From: Agelaius tricolor
Lineage: Eukaryota; Chordata; Aves; Passeriformes; Icteridae
Direction: 5' to 3'
Length of the DNA: 64,000 nucleotides
Assembly (NCBI GenBank): GCA_023055355.1
Contig: JALJCS010000004.1
Coordinates: 20,424,244 to 20,488,243, forward strand
Shown: positions 1-12,105 of the stretch, in pieces
Position numbering within the stretch: the first letter of the stretch is position 1
Layout: every line of letters starts with the position of its first letter
The notes under the pieces: generated by a model
Database searches by the model: none
Told to the model about the DNA's origin: nothing
What the model saw: only the letters and a program-made list of their open reading frames with translations
Made by a program: the position numbers and the translations under genes

Positions 1-783
1 CATCCCCACTCCACCACCCCCCCACTCCCCAAAAAACCCCATTTAATTTCCCTTAATGAATAAAAAAAGCTGTAGCTTTTCCCTGTATGGTTTTCATATT
101 TTTTAAGAAGCCCAGAACATGCACATTGGGCCTAAACAGTGCTTCTTCAACTGGAAGTCTCAGAAACATATATACTACTATATCATGTTATTAGCATATT
201 GCTAAAATCAGGATAGGGAAAAGAAGCGTCATCCTAACTCAGGTAAGGATCACCAAATAAAACAGGCCTTGATCCAGAGATACAGTTCCATCTGGTAAAT
301 TCCCCGGGGATGCCTTTAAAGTCCTGATTTGGGGCTGGCAGGGTGAATGTGGGTTAAAGAACCACTATGGAGCTCAGAGCAGCAACTGACAGAAAATATT
401 GCAGATGCTCACTGCACTTTCTGCTTCCTCAAAACTGCAGCCAGCTGCTTCATGGGGCTGCTTTGGAAGGCTGGTACTTACCACCTGGTCTGTAGGCTCT
501 GCTTCTGGGCTGGGGAGCATCTACACAGGAGCAAGAGGACCCAGCTGAGGCCTCAAAGCACATGCTTTTATTTTCTACAGCAGCAACAGTCTTATAATGC
601 AACTTAGCTGTGTCATCCAAAGATTATCTAAAGGTGTAGGAAGATAAGATGAAGGAACAACCTTGACTTGTTGGAGTGTTTTTTCCTAAAAACCTGCAAT
701 GTTGGCCTCCTTCAGGTTTCTTTGGCCTCCTTCAGGTTTCTTTGGCCTCCTTCAGGTTTCTTGTCATTTTTACTCTTCTGTAG
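1..783 (+). other. FBP2: FBP2 intron 1 (3' part)
   Basis: This is non-coding sequence leading to the acceptor of FBP2 exon 2. Exon 1, which should encode about the first 56 residues including the N-terminal AMP-site residues, is not in the window. The only notable structure is a three-copy 20-bp tandem repeat at 701-760, directly before the polypyrimidine tract and the acceptor TAG at 781-783. Open frames here (for example 347-607) show no recognisable protein. Confidence 0.8.
701..760 (+). repeat. three-copy 20-bp tandem repeat before exon 2 acceptor
   Basis: Three consecutive 20-bp units occupy 701-720, 721-740 and 741-760. Units two and three are identical and the first differs at its first base. 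Each unit contains CCTTCAGGT, a pyrimidine stretch followed by CAG and GT, which resembles a splice acceptor. The true acceptor lies only about 20 bases downstream. Confidence 0.95.
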
Positions 784-946
784 GTTTGGTATAGCTGGCA
801 CTGTGAATGTGACGGGTGATGAGGTGAAGAAGCTGGATGTGTTATCCAACTCCCTGGTGATTAACATGCTCCAGTCCTCCTACAGCACCTGTGTCCTGGT
901 CACAGAGGAGAACAAGGAGGCCATCATCACCCCGAAAGACAAGCGG
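784..946 (+). CDS. FBP2: FBP2 exon 2: muscle fructose-1,6-bisphosphatase, residues 57-110
   Basis: Fructose-1,6-bisphosphatase 2 hydrolyses fructose-1,6-bisphosphate to fructose-6-phosphate and phosphate. It is the muscle isoform, used in glycogen resynthesis from lactate. This 163-bp exon encodes [20 protein letters not shown] and continues to KDKR. It begins with the last base of codon 56, after acceptor TAG (781-783), and ends before GTCTGT. It holds the flexible catalytic loop (about residues 52-72) and the metal-binding Glu97/Glu98 region (TEEN). Residue 69 is Glu, as in muscle FBP2, where it is linked to calcium sensitivity; liver FBP1 has Gln. The wording [17 protein letters not shown] also matches FBP2 better than FBP1. 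The donor GTCTGT is a weak match to consensus, but the next exon joins in phase. Confidence 0.95.
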
Positions 947-1864
947 GTCTGTGCAGCTCCGGCATTCGGGGGGTTGTCGGCTCAGGCAGCAGCAGGTGGC
1001 ACTCTTGTTTCAAGTATGAAACCTGGCCCTGGCCCCCAAACCCAACCCTTCCCGGGGGAATTCAGAAAATTTGCACCGTTTCTGCATTGTTTTGATTAAT
1101 AACTGTAGTGGGTGGCATGATTTCAACAGCAAAAGAGATGTGGAGAGTAAAATTATTATTAAAGTTTTGTAAAGGGGGGAGAATAATTATTTTTAAGCTT
1201 GTTAACACATCCCAAATCTCAGGTGGAAGTGTACTATTACATTCCCTGACCAGTGGTGCGATGGTTTTGGATTACATTAGTATTTAGAAAGATAAAATGA
1301 GATGAGAGGCTGGCAGAACTGAGTGTTATGTTACATGTTAAAAGGAAACACCTGACTGCTTCATCAGGCTTCCCCCTGGAGGGGATCCTATTACAGCGAG
1401 TTACTGTTCATGCTAATGTAACCTGCCCTTTCCCGAAGATTTTTCTCTTTCTGCCTTCTTGCCCTCAAACCTCACAACACAGCGAAATCCTCTCATTCAT
1501 GGTAAAAGTAGCAAAAGAAAACATATTCAGTAGACGAAGATGCTTGCTTCCAAAACGCATCACTCCTTTTGCTTTTAAACTATTTCTTGCACTGCTTGGC
1601 AGCAGAGGACTGCTCCTCTGTAACATGCATTTGTGCTGTCTGAGCAGAAACATGTCCTCTCCAATTTCTCTGGCAGGCCCTTGGGGAGTCGGTGTTGTGC
1701 TGCAGGGCCAGCTGGGTTAACAGTGCAGCCTTCTCTGACGAGCTGTATCAGGCACAATTGGAGGGCTAAATGCAGACATAAAAACATGGGAGTTTTCAAG
1801 TAAAAGGAAATAATAATACCAAGCAACTTAGCTTTAAATGGTTCCCTTGCCAATTCTGTTTTAG
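947..1864 (+). other. FBP2: FBP2 intron 2
   Basis: A 918-bp intron with donor GTCTGT and acceptor TTTTAG. Open frames on both strands inside it resemble no protein I recognise and are not conserved exons. I see no mobile element. Confidence 0.85.
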
Positions 1865-1957
1865 GGTAAATATGTGGTGTGCTTTGACCCCCTTGACGGT
1901 TCATCCAATATAGACTGCTTGGCACCAATAGGAACAATATTTGCTATCTACAAAAAG
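1865..1957 (+). CDS. FBP2: FBP2 exon 3: residues 111-141, metal and phosphate site
   Basis: This 93-bp, 31-codon exon starts in phase 0 after TTAG and ends before a good donor, GTAAGA. It encodes [19 protein letters not shown] and then [12 protein letters not shown]. The DPLDGSSN motif is the signature of the family: Asp118 and Asp121 bind the catalytic divalent metals. Lys112 and Tyr113 (GKY) belong to the allosteric AMP pocket and are both present, so AMP inhibition should be possible. The segment IGTIFAIY is typical of FBP2. No frame disruption is seen. The exon is too short to stand out as an open frame, so it was located by motif and splice sites. Confidence 0.96.
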
Positions 1958-4900
1958 GTAAGAGGAGCAAATCACACATGGCATGATTTGCTTGGTGAAA
2001 GCAAAATGTCTTGCATTCTTCACCTTGCCTAGTTTCTTTCCATGGTCGCTTAGGTGTCTCTGGGCAAAAGGGAGCCTTAGAAAAGGCAGACAAACACTTC
2101 ATATTCACGTGTGCTAAAATGCTGCCTGAATTCACAGGAAGGGGATACCCAGCCCCATGAAATTGTTAGGTGACAGCACTTCCTTCCTCGGCACACAAAG
2201 GCACTTAACTAACGCGATCTCACCCCCAGGGCAGCTGGTTAGCTCCTTCAGCGGTGCTTGACAGCCTTAGGTGCCGAGGAACGGCAGTGTTTGTCCTCCT
2301 GGACACCCACTGCGGGTGGCTGGCAGCCCTGGACCGGCCTGTGTGGCCTGCCAGAGCCAGCTGCTGTGCCTGCCATGGATGGGAGTCTGTGGGCATGGAA
2401 ACGCTGGGGGCTGGAGGAAGCAATCACCCACACTCCTCGGGCCCCGGTAGCATGTCTGCTCCCCTATGGCTGCACAGAGCAGCAGCAAACACTGAGAGCT
2501 CCAGTCATGCCAAGTCTTGTGATTTGTTTGCTAAGCTCCCAGCAGTTGGTGTTTTTTCCAAAGCCTGAGCTCACGGTCATATGACTGTGGGAGACCCTCA
2601 GCCATTTGCTATTGTGAAATAACAGTTTACAGTACTTCTGACTTCAAAGAAGTCTTTGCAGACTCAGATGTTACACTTTGAGCAAATGAAGATATGTTTT
2701 CTAAGTCTCTCACCTTTTAGCTCATAAATTTCAGCTGGTTAGTCCTTGGCTTTTACATTTCTTGTAGGTAATACAATAGTCATCACTGTTGAGAATATGC
2801 ATCTACTAGTGAATCAAATAGTTATGGCACAACACCAAAAGGGTTGTGGCACAAGTCCTGGAATTTGGCCGTCCACACTGTTACTGGTTAGTGCAAACCC
2901 GCACCACGGATGCCGTGCAGGCCAGACAGCACTGAGATGGTGCCTGGGTATGATTTTTGAAAGAGCATTCCTGGGACTACCTCCAGTACCATGCAGCTTC
3001 CTGCTTTTTGCAGGGAAAAGAGCTTATCTGTGTTAATGAAATCCATGAAATGTGCTCTAATGTTAAGGGACCTCCACCCTTTTCAGTTATCTCTCCAAAG
3101 ATACCCTAAATGACAACAGCATCTCCCAATATTTGCAGTAGACAACAGCTGCATTTTCCTTTGAAATTATTAAATAAGAAGTGCTTTATTGATAGTTACT
3201 AAAGGGCAGTGTGAAAGAATAAAAGTGAGATGTTTATTCCAGTTGATAAATATCACTTAAGAAAGAGAACATAATTTTAGGCCATTTAAGATTAATGAAT
3301 ATCATTTTTGAAAAGGTAAAACCACTGTGATTCCAAAGGATGAACCTTAGCCTCGAAGATTGAGATGAGCTCTTGATTGATTTTCTCACCATGTCTCACC
3401 TTAATTTCATTTCCAAAGGCACACTCTCCAGAGCAGAAATGTTAGGCTTATTTTAGAAAAAAACCAAAACAGATAATAAGCACTCTTATAGAAAGGCCAG
3501 ACTTGGACAATACATTTCAATCCTGAAAACAGTTGTCTGACTGCTTCTAATCCAGAGCCTCCACCACAGTGGGAGGGACCATTTCATGATGTCACAAAAG
3601 CACTCTATCAGTTTCTTAGAAAACACATGAGGAAATAAATATCTCAGCTTTATTTAATTTTCCACCTGGCCTTTGCTTTCTGAGACCAGGGTGGTGCAGC
3701 TGAAAATCAGAAACACCTGAAAAGTGGGGCTGAGGGAGGAGCCTTGCTGAATCAGAAGGGGATTGGTTAACTGCTGCCACTGAGTGGGGGGTTCTCAGCT
3801 GCCAAAGCATCAAGATATGGTGACTATAAATGCTTTTTGCTTGAGTTCTTCCCAGGTTTTCATGCCACTGAGCTAAATCTACAATCCTTAATTCATACTG
3901 CACAAATATGCTATGAAACTCTCTTGCTTTGTTTCATTTTGGTTTTAATTTGTAACTTTGCCCAATGCTTCTGATGTATTTTATTTGCTACCCTTCCTAC
4001 AATATCCTCCCCTTCATGTGGTCCCTCACAGAGAAGGTGTAAGAATTCAGTAAAAACACAAAGGCTACTCATGAAACACATGATACAAAATGGAGACCTG
4101 GAAATCAAGTCATTTTAGCGCTGCTCTCAGTGCTGATGAGAATTCCCTCGTGTGATGTCAGGCAAATCACAAACACAAAAAAATTTAGACTCAGATATCT
4201 CCTGAGGGTACCCCTATAGCCAAACTCTGCAGCCTTTGTTTCATCAGCCTCACACCAGTTATGAGTTATAGGGTCATTACAACTAATTATTTGCAGTCCA
4301 TCTGTCTATTTTATTGTTTTGCATAAAGGCCTCTGAAGGTATTTCACTACCACCATCACAGTCAAAATATAATGGACAGGAAATCCATCTGTGCACCAGA
4401 AAGAAGAGAAAATAGGAATTATCAGAGTGCACTGCCCAGCTTAATTCCCTGGTTTGTTTAACAGTACATGGTACTTGGCAGAGCAAAATTCCTGCAGTCC
4501 TAACATAGAAGTATCAGCTGATCTGTAGCTTTTTCACATTTTGACTCACTCTGCAAATGTTTTCTTTTTTCTTCTTCTTTTTGGAAGCTAGCTCTTGGAA
4601 ACACAGTTGTGAGTAAGGATGAAAGTTAACAAGTTAACTCAGCCCAACTGACTATACCTTGAGGGAGGAGTTCCTCTGCTTTTTTCAGAATGGTCAAATA
4701 TATAGTTTCTCAGTCATATTAACATAAAAAATGCATTTAAGAAATAGGACTGAAAAGCTCATCTCAGAAAAAATATATTTTAAAACAATATAATATATAA
4801 CCAAAAGTTGCATGTATTGTATATATACTGTATTCTAGAAAACAAACCACTTTGCTCCATATAAAATTATTTTTTCTTTAATGAGAGGAGCATACAAAAA

Positions 4901-6709
4901 GCTATGACAACCAAAATATGTTTGAAACTAACTGTCTAAATGAATGTTTAATTCTGCATTTGATGCTGTAAATAATTTGTCTCCTATAGACAACCATTGC
5001 TTTTAATGGTGAGATGTATGTACCATAGGGGTATATTTTTGAAAGAGATGAAGCTACCCAGGCCATAATAGTTGGTACTGTAAGGATTGTTTCACAAAGT
5101 ATTAGCTAATATTAGTCAATTTTCGAAGCTCTGAAATATGCAAACAAAAGTTTAAACTAGTCTTCATTATAACCTCCCAGAACAGGCAGCTTGACACAGT
5201 TTTGAGGGACTGAGTCCCTCAGCATGTACAAATATATATACATAAATTTGTACATGCTATATTTCAGCTCTTCTCATGAAAAGCTGGTTGTCAACTGGAT
5301 TTTTTATTTCCACAGAAGGACTTGGCAAAATAGTATTAAAAGGATTTGAGCAAAATACAGTTAAAGACTGTAAGTGAAGTGACTTTAGTAACGAAGTCTT
5401 TCAGCTGAAAATGAAAACCTTTTGATGTGAAATTACTATCTTTGTGTACCAAGAAGGTGTTGTTTTAGTGTCCCACGTCTCAGCTTTCCTTGAGGTGTTG
5501 GCATACAACGATGAATGGGAACACCTTACTAGGACCCTAATGGGCAAATATTTTATTTTCTACACAAGACAGTCATCATGGATTTTAATTTCTTTTAATC
5601 AAATATTCAGGGCTAGACTTGCTGTTTCTATTTAGTTGCTACTCAATCTAAATAAGCCTGTGCAATCACTGAGAAACTGTCTGAGTTGGGAACAAGAAAG
5701 TACTAAGCCATGGTCTGAAGAAAGGGGAGTGTTTCATTTCAATTCCCCATTGGCTACCACCAAAACATCCATATGAGACCCACCACAAATGATGAATTTC
5801 TAAATAAATATTAATATCAAGCAATCCTGACCCATTCTGTAGCAGCAGGAGATGAAGGCTCTAACCAGCCTTCCCAAGTACTGTTGGCTGTCCTCCTTAC
5901 CCAACCCACCCGACAAACTCTTGTAAGCCATGGCTGAGGCACAGCCCTAGAGCTGGCTGGAAATATTTGCACCTTGTCTGCTTGGGCTACTGTTGCTCCA
6001 TGATAACCAAAGTGCCAAATCAAAATATGATTGTCAGAAATTGGTTAAAAGCTTGAAGTAAAATGCCACCTGAATGTTCTGTGTAGACTTATAGATGAGT
6101 ATCTGCACACATGCACACTTTACATAGCCAAATGCATTTGTTATTTTGTATATAATATGATGAGCATTTGTGTACAATAGATGAACATTTATATTCCTTC
6201 AGTTAAGCATCCTTTCACTAGAAGAGACCAATGCAAAAACTTGGTTACATCATGTTGCACCATATACCCTTTTATTCTGTACTAGGGGAGCATTTTTTTG
6301 TAATGTTAATTACAACATTTATCAGTTATTCCCTCTGAGGGGTGTCAGCATCATAGCTTATGTTACATTTACAGAAGATTAGTATCTCTGCTCTGTCTCA
6401 GTTTTTTGATGATCCTCAATTAATAGCTTGGGATATAATGCTAAGGGATCAGCTTTGTGGCATGTATCATATTGATTGCATGACATGTATAAAATAACAA
6501 ACTCTCAACATCCTGTCTCAGCATGTACATGTACCTATACCAAGCCTACCCTGAACAAGGGGTGGGGGTAGTAACAATCTCTGGTTTTGTTGTTTCAAAG
6601 GCCTGCATAGACAGAAAAAGGAAATCTGTCGCACATTATTATTGAAAAGTTGTTTCTATTGTTCATTATCAGAATTTAACCTTTGGTTCAAATGGTAATT
6701 TTCCCTCAG
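1958..6709 (+). other. FBP2: FBP2 intron 3
   Basis: A 4.75-kb intron with donor GTAAGA and acceptor CTCAG. It contains a GC-richer patch at about 2220-2500 with overlapping open frames on both strands that look like composition effects. It also contains a 13-bp perfect inverted repeat at 5221-5258. No interspersed element could be named. Confidence 0.85.
5221..5258. repeat. 13-bp perfect inverted repeat in FBP2 intron 3
   Basis: AGCATGTACAAAT at 5221-5233 is exactly complementary to ATTTGTACATGCT at 5246-5258, across a 12-base AT-rich spacer. As RNA it could fold into a hairpin. No function is assigned. Confidence 0.9.
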
Positions 6710-6850
6710 GAAACAGATGATGAGCCCTCTGAAAAAGATGCTTTACAGCCTGGACGCAATATTGTTGCTGCAGGCTATGCCCTGTATGGTAGTGCTACGC
6801 TGGTTGCACTCTCCACAGGGCAAGGAGTGGACTGCTTCATGCTCGATCCG
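6710..6850 (+). CDS. FBP2: FBP2 exon 4: residues 142-188
   Basis: This 141-bp, 47-codon exon lies between acceptor CCTCAG and donor GTACAG. It encodes [19 protein letters not shown], then [20 protein letters not shown] and VDCFMLDP. The [10 protein letters not shown] core is conserved throughout the family and contributes to the dimer and tetramer framework. [10 protein letters not shown] distinguishes FBP2 from FBP1, which has a different stretch here. The donor deviates from consensus after GTA, but exon 5 follows in phase with the expected residue 189. Confidence 0.96.
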
Positions 6851-8032
6851 GTACAGTCATGGTGTTAATCACATTGCCACTGTCTTTTAGAGCTCTCTGT
6901 GCTTGGTTTTACTTGTTTTTGTTAATCCTTGTCTCTGTAATCTATCCACTTTATGCAATTCTTTTCTCCATATTCTAGATCATCCCACCTTTATAAATAT
7001 TTAATAAGATATGAGCATGTTGGTTGCAATACCTGCTTGTTTTTTTCCTACTCAATAGAAGTGAAATTAACTTAAATTCTCAATTGAGTGTCTGAAACCC
7101 TTTTCATTCAAACCAACACTTAAGAAAATTTAATTTGTACTGTGTCTTTGTCTTCACTTAAAGGAATCTGTGTTTATTTTCATATTGATTTTTCTGTCTG
7201 AATAAGAACATCAACATGTTCATTGTTTAGCCTGAGGCAAGGACCATTTTTTTGATAGCTTGAGCTAAGTGATGTTTCATTTCCTGAGTGCAGTAGAGTT
7301 TTATGGCTGTCACCTAAGGTGCGTGCCCAAAAATTTGCAAAAGGACAACAACACCTGTATAATTGAACATGTGCCACTCTTGAGTGCCCAAGAACACGAT
7401 GAGTGTTACTGTGGGAATGCTAGAAAGATCATTCATTTGTAAAACCAGAATTAGGTGAGGGGAATAACATACTGTGGTCTTTCATGGTTTTGTGGGGTTG
7501 TTTTTAATAAAAGGATGAATTAGTACCAGAACTTCTTGTAATGTTTGTAAATAGTCTCATTCCAAGTGGAAAGAACTGGGAGATGAAGCGCTCTGCTTGA
7601 GACAGAGCAAGAGAAGGTGGAAGTTGAAAACTGCAGAGAGCAGCACATGGGTGTAACTGACCACATTCACATTAGGTTATTTGGACAAGACAGGCAAAAA
7701 GAGTCCAGAAGTCAGAAGGCAGTGCCATTTCTTAATTTGCAGTCTTATCATTTGAGGACAAGATTCATGATCCATCTGCTTTCAGGGCTGATTTGTCTTC
7801 TTTTGAAACTCTATTCCAATTAGGTTTTGTTTATAGTACTGATGTGACAAGTTTTCATTAAGTTAGTGTAAATTCTCTGCTTTCTGCTCTTTTTGAAATA
7901 TTGTGAGTTTATACACTAGACTGGTACTGAAAGGATCAAACTGTGCTAATATTTCTGCCATGTCTAGTGTGACAACTGTTACAGAAAGCCAACAAAATTG
8001 TCTGCTAATACCTCATTTATCCTGTCCTGCAG
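6851..8032 (+). other. FBP2: FBP2 intron 4
   Basis: A 1.18-kb intron with donor GTACAG and acceptor CTGCAG. It is AT-rich, and I see nothing in it beyond short open frames without similarity to known proteins. Confidence 0.85.
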
Positions 8033-8170
8033 GGTCTTGGTGAATTTATTTTGGTGGACAGAGATGTTAAAATCAAGAAGAAGGGGAAGGTATACAGTCT
8101 CAATGAAGGTTATGCAAAGTATTTTGATCCTGCAATGACAGAATATTTACAAAAGAAGAAATTCCCTGAG
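8033..8170 (+). CDS. FBP2: FBP2 exon 5: residues 189-234, nuclear-localisation lysines
   Basis: This 138-bp, 46-codon exon lies between CTGCAG and GTAAGA. It encodes [19 protein letters not shown] followed by [19 protein letters not shown] and LQKKKFPE. Asn212 in SLNEGY contacts the substrate phosphate in the family. The KKKGK run at residues 203-207 is the known nuclear-localisation signal of muscle FBP2 and is preserved. The length equals that of the mammalian exon and no disruption is present. Confidence 0.96.
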
Positions 8171-8744
8171 GTAAGAAAATATTAGCACTGTACCCAGTGT
8201 ACCGTGCACTGGCAAGCACTGCATTCCATGCAGTCCTGGCTGATGGAAAAGGATTTGAAGGTCTTCCTGAGTTCAGACCCATGTAACCCTTTCGTACCAG
8301 CTGGTCCATTTTGGATATGCATGTAATGGGACTTTTTTTTTGGCATCCTGACATCTTTTATAACTTAGACTTTTGTAAATAAAGTCATAACTTGTTTGTG
8401 TGATGGGAAATGTGCTGGAGAACTAGATCTTTCAACAAAACTCCAGAAATGTGCCTGCCAAATTTGGGGATACTCTCATTTTCTAGCTTTATCTGAATAT
8501 GCAGTTCAGTAATGTGTGCAGTTGGGCGTTCAGGGCTAGATTCCATGTGCTGTCCAGAAGGTGTTTGCAGGAATCTGGGTGGCATCACCTTCTCCTTCCT
8601 GCACCCTCTTGCATCTGAAAAATGCGGTATCATTCTTGCACAGTCTACTTGCATCATATTGAGCATGAACAACCTATAGGCTGGGGACAAAACCTAAACT
8701 AATGGTGTGAGGCACATATTAACTATATTTGGTGGTTAAAGAGA

Positions 8745-8812
8745 GACATCCCATGTCTGATGAAATTTCTTGGAGAAAGACATCCCATGTCTGATGAACG
8801 TCCTTGGACAAA
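8745..8812. repeat. two-copy 34-bp tandem duplication
   Basis: The segment starting GACATCCCATGTCTGATGAA occurs at 8745 and again at 8779, a period of 34. The first 20 bases are identical; the rest differs by a few bases (ATTTCTTGGAG versus CGTCCTTGGAC). It looks like a slightly diverged local duplication. Confidence 0.85.
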
Positions 8813-11800
8813 TACAGTTTGGTATTAACTTATCAATGCTAGGAGGACAACACAAGCTCTCAATATGGAAAACTGGAAGCTCTCCAAGAAGTGTGGCTGT
8901 GAAAAGTAATTCAAAATGAAATATGGTCATGCGGATCAACTCAGGACTTAATTTGGTTAGGAAGCTGTTTTTAAAACTCTTCCTATTAAAAAAAAGTCAG
9001 ATTATTTTTAAGCTATTAGTTGTCAAGGATACTTGTAATGTGGTCTGTGTTAAATAAATGGATTCAGTAAAAACCTCAGGGTGCAGTAAAAGGGAAATAT
9101 AATAAGAAAGTATTTAAAATGTGGTCCCATGATAAGCTCCTCCTTCTGAGCTAAAAAAATCTGGATTTAGCATATCAGCTATAGCTGCAAGACTACTCAC
9201 TAAGTATCAAACCCTCCTTTGCATACTACTCAGATTGTAGCTACAGAGAGTCTAACATTACAGCCTTCTAAATATATTAACTTTGAATATTTGCGATTAT
9301 TTTGAGACTTCAAAGTCTGCATTCAGTTCAGCTGTGAGAGAAGCAGAAGCCCATGACACAACTTTCATTCTTCCCTAAATCCAGCTGGGAAAGTGAAGAA
9401 CATCTGTGCTTCTCATTCTGCTGACGTTATACCAGGCTATGTATTCAGTATCATGCACTAAGACTGGAGTTATTGTGTTTTTGCAAACCACCAAAATGTT
9501 GTTTAAAGTAAAATTCTTAAACAAATGCATCAACTCCAGGCAATGAGGAAAAGACTGAAGAGATTTCAAAATCAGTGGAAAGACCAGACAGAGGTATTTC
9601 CCCACAGGATCAATGAGGACAGCTCTATCATGTGACTTCCTAAATCCTAAAGTTAGGACATACTGGAAAAAACTCATTTGCAAACACTGTTTTATCTCAA
9701 ATCTGTGCAAGCCTATTGAAATTGTTTTTCTAATGCAAGAGAAGCTCGCAGATATTTTTGTTATTTTAAAGCAAGCACCACAGAAGCGTGTGGGTTATTT
9801 GGGGCACAGGAAATCTTCTCAGCTGTGCTGAACAATCACATTTTTTGCTGCTCTGAGATGTACAGTTGCCAGCATGAGAAGGGCTGAGGCACAAATGTTA
9901 TAGCCACAAAGCACAAGGAAGTGGCCTGCCCATCTGAAGCTTGTGATGAACCTGAGTTTTGGAACCAGCACAACTCAGTTCCTTGATTTGGAAAGGACAT
10001 AATAGTTGCATTGTGGGGAGGACGAGAGAGGTTTTGCCATTTCTCTGTAGCATGAAATGTGCTTCCTGGCCTCATCTGTAAGGCTACCCAGCTGCAGCCA
10101 CATTGGTGATGTCCCTACCATCCCTACCGGAGCCAGGTGGAGATTTTCACAGTTTCAGTCTCTGTCGCCCTCTCTGCACATGCAGAAGGGTAGTGAGGGT
10201 GTCTGCTGAATATCCCCTGCCTGTGACTTGAGGAGGAGCTGACGTGAGCATGGAGGAACATGCCTTGTTCAGACAGATCATTCACCCTATACTCTTCGGG
10301 CATCACTTTTAGCTATCTGTCACTTTTTTGCATTTTTCTTCCTTAGATCTTACCTCTATTAACTCCTTTCTGTGGTTCTTGGTCAACATGCTGTTCAGAT
10401 GACTCTCTGACATTGCCATGAAAAACTGAAAAGTTAAAAATATAGCAGGGAATCAAAAGTACAGTGTGATCCATAAGATATCCTATGTTATATATCATTG
10501 TCATTAGCAACAAAACACTAAAAAACAACCATTTATGAGTAGAAGAAAGATTGCCCCTTACTATCTAACAGCAGTGTCCCACATCAGACAGTTTGGACTA
10601 CAAAATTGCATTGACCCTCAAATTTTCTTGTGGATCACCATTTACCTAAGGCATCAATTCTGAACAAAAAGCACTAGAAAAATGCTGATGTTTCTGCAGG
10701 CCAGACTAAGCCTCCTACTACTATCATGTAGTGGGAAATACACGTCTAACCACATCTCTTCTGGTACGAGAGTGAAGCTGATTTTTTATTTAGCATGACA
10801 AAATCACACTGCTGCTTAACCAGTTTGAAGAGCAAGCTTCTGTTTGCAAAGTTGCCTGTAATGCAACATGTTCACTCCAGTCTGCAATGCTTAGTGGGCA
10901 CTGCTGGGCCAGAAACCGTCTCTGCACAAATTCTACTACAACGCTTCCCTAAAATGGGTTCTTCCTCCCCCTAGCTTTTCTCTGGCACTGGTAGAATTTG
11001 AAATACCCTGTGGACATTGTCACACTTTGCTATGACACCTACTTTTGTCTTTGCTTCCTACAGTTAGGCACAAGAGAAGCTGAGTCTCACCACAGCTTGC
11101 TGATGATGAGAGCTATGCAATTGAGACTCCCTCGTTAAGAATTTGTCTCAGCAGTGCCATTAAAAATGGCCTCAACAACACATTTCAGTATGAAGCCCAG
11201 GTGTGTCCAAGTGATACTAGTAAAAACTAGTAAAAACTACTATTCTTTTGTCACCACATCTGTACGTGGAGTAAGGGATGCAGGGTGTTGCTGTTGTAGT
11301 CTGTAGAAAAAATTTCTTGCCCCTCCCCGGTCATCATATTTATATAAGGAAAACCTTGTTTTCCTTGTCTTGTTCTGCTGTGGAAGAGCAGGACTGTCAG
11401 AAAACAGTAGAAGAAAGAAATGAAAAATTGACTTCTATCAGAATGTGAAGGAAAAATATCACAGGACCTATGTGTTATGTATCATTTTTGTTCCTTTGAG
11501 TCAAGCAAAAAAAGTAAAAGCAGCAGAAGGGGTAAAACAAAGAGTAGACACAAGTTTACTCAACATGGATGCTGACCAAGGGAACATGAAGGATCTCCAG
11601 CTCTTTCATTGGCATCAACTAAGCAATCAGAAGTGCTTATTGAGCAAACACAGAGCTTGGCATTACTGAGGACTTGGGATGAACCTGTCTAGCATTCATG
11701 CTCTATTATTTTGTTTGAGAAGAACGCCTGGGCAATATGCCAATATACATGCAACACCTATTAACTTTCTTATCTGTAAAAAAATGCATGAGCAACAAAA

Positions 11801-12044
11801 CTGGAGAAACAAGAAATAACATTTCACTAACTAAAATGAGTATTTAATCTTCTATGCAGACAGCTGTATGCTAAGGGAAGTAAAAATTTTATTTCAATAT
11901 GTGGTTCAAGTGATAACCTTCTCAGAAGGGAGCAATTTATCTGTATTTTTCTCAGCACAGTCTCAGCACTGTGTCTCTAGCTGGTGAATATCTATCTGGG
12001 TAAGAAGCAACTAAAATTGTCAGTGGCATCTCATGCTTAGAGCT

Positions 12045-12105
12045 TAGAGTATCCTGAGTTGGAAGGGAACCCACAAAGCATCCTTTGCATAACACAGTCC
12101 ATGTA
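12045..12105 (-). mobile_element. CR1 LINE 3'-end remnant, antisense
   Basis: AGTTGGAAGGGAACCCACAA, with flanking AGAGTATCC and AGCATCC, resembles the reverse complement of the conserved avian CR1 3' end, where it is commonly GGTTGGAAGGGACCT. Only about 60 bases are recognisable. It is severely 5'-truncated and old. Confidence 0.55.

Noticed and set aside
2220..2584. Cluster of open frames in FBP2 intron 3
   Set aside because: Five overlapping frames on both strands of a GC-rich patch, with no conserved motif and no splice-site support.
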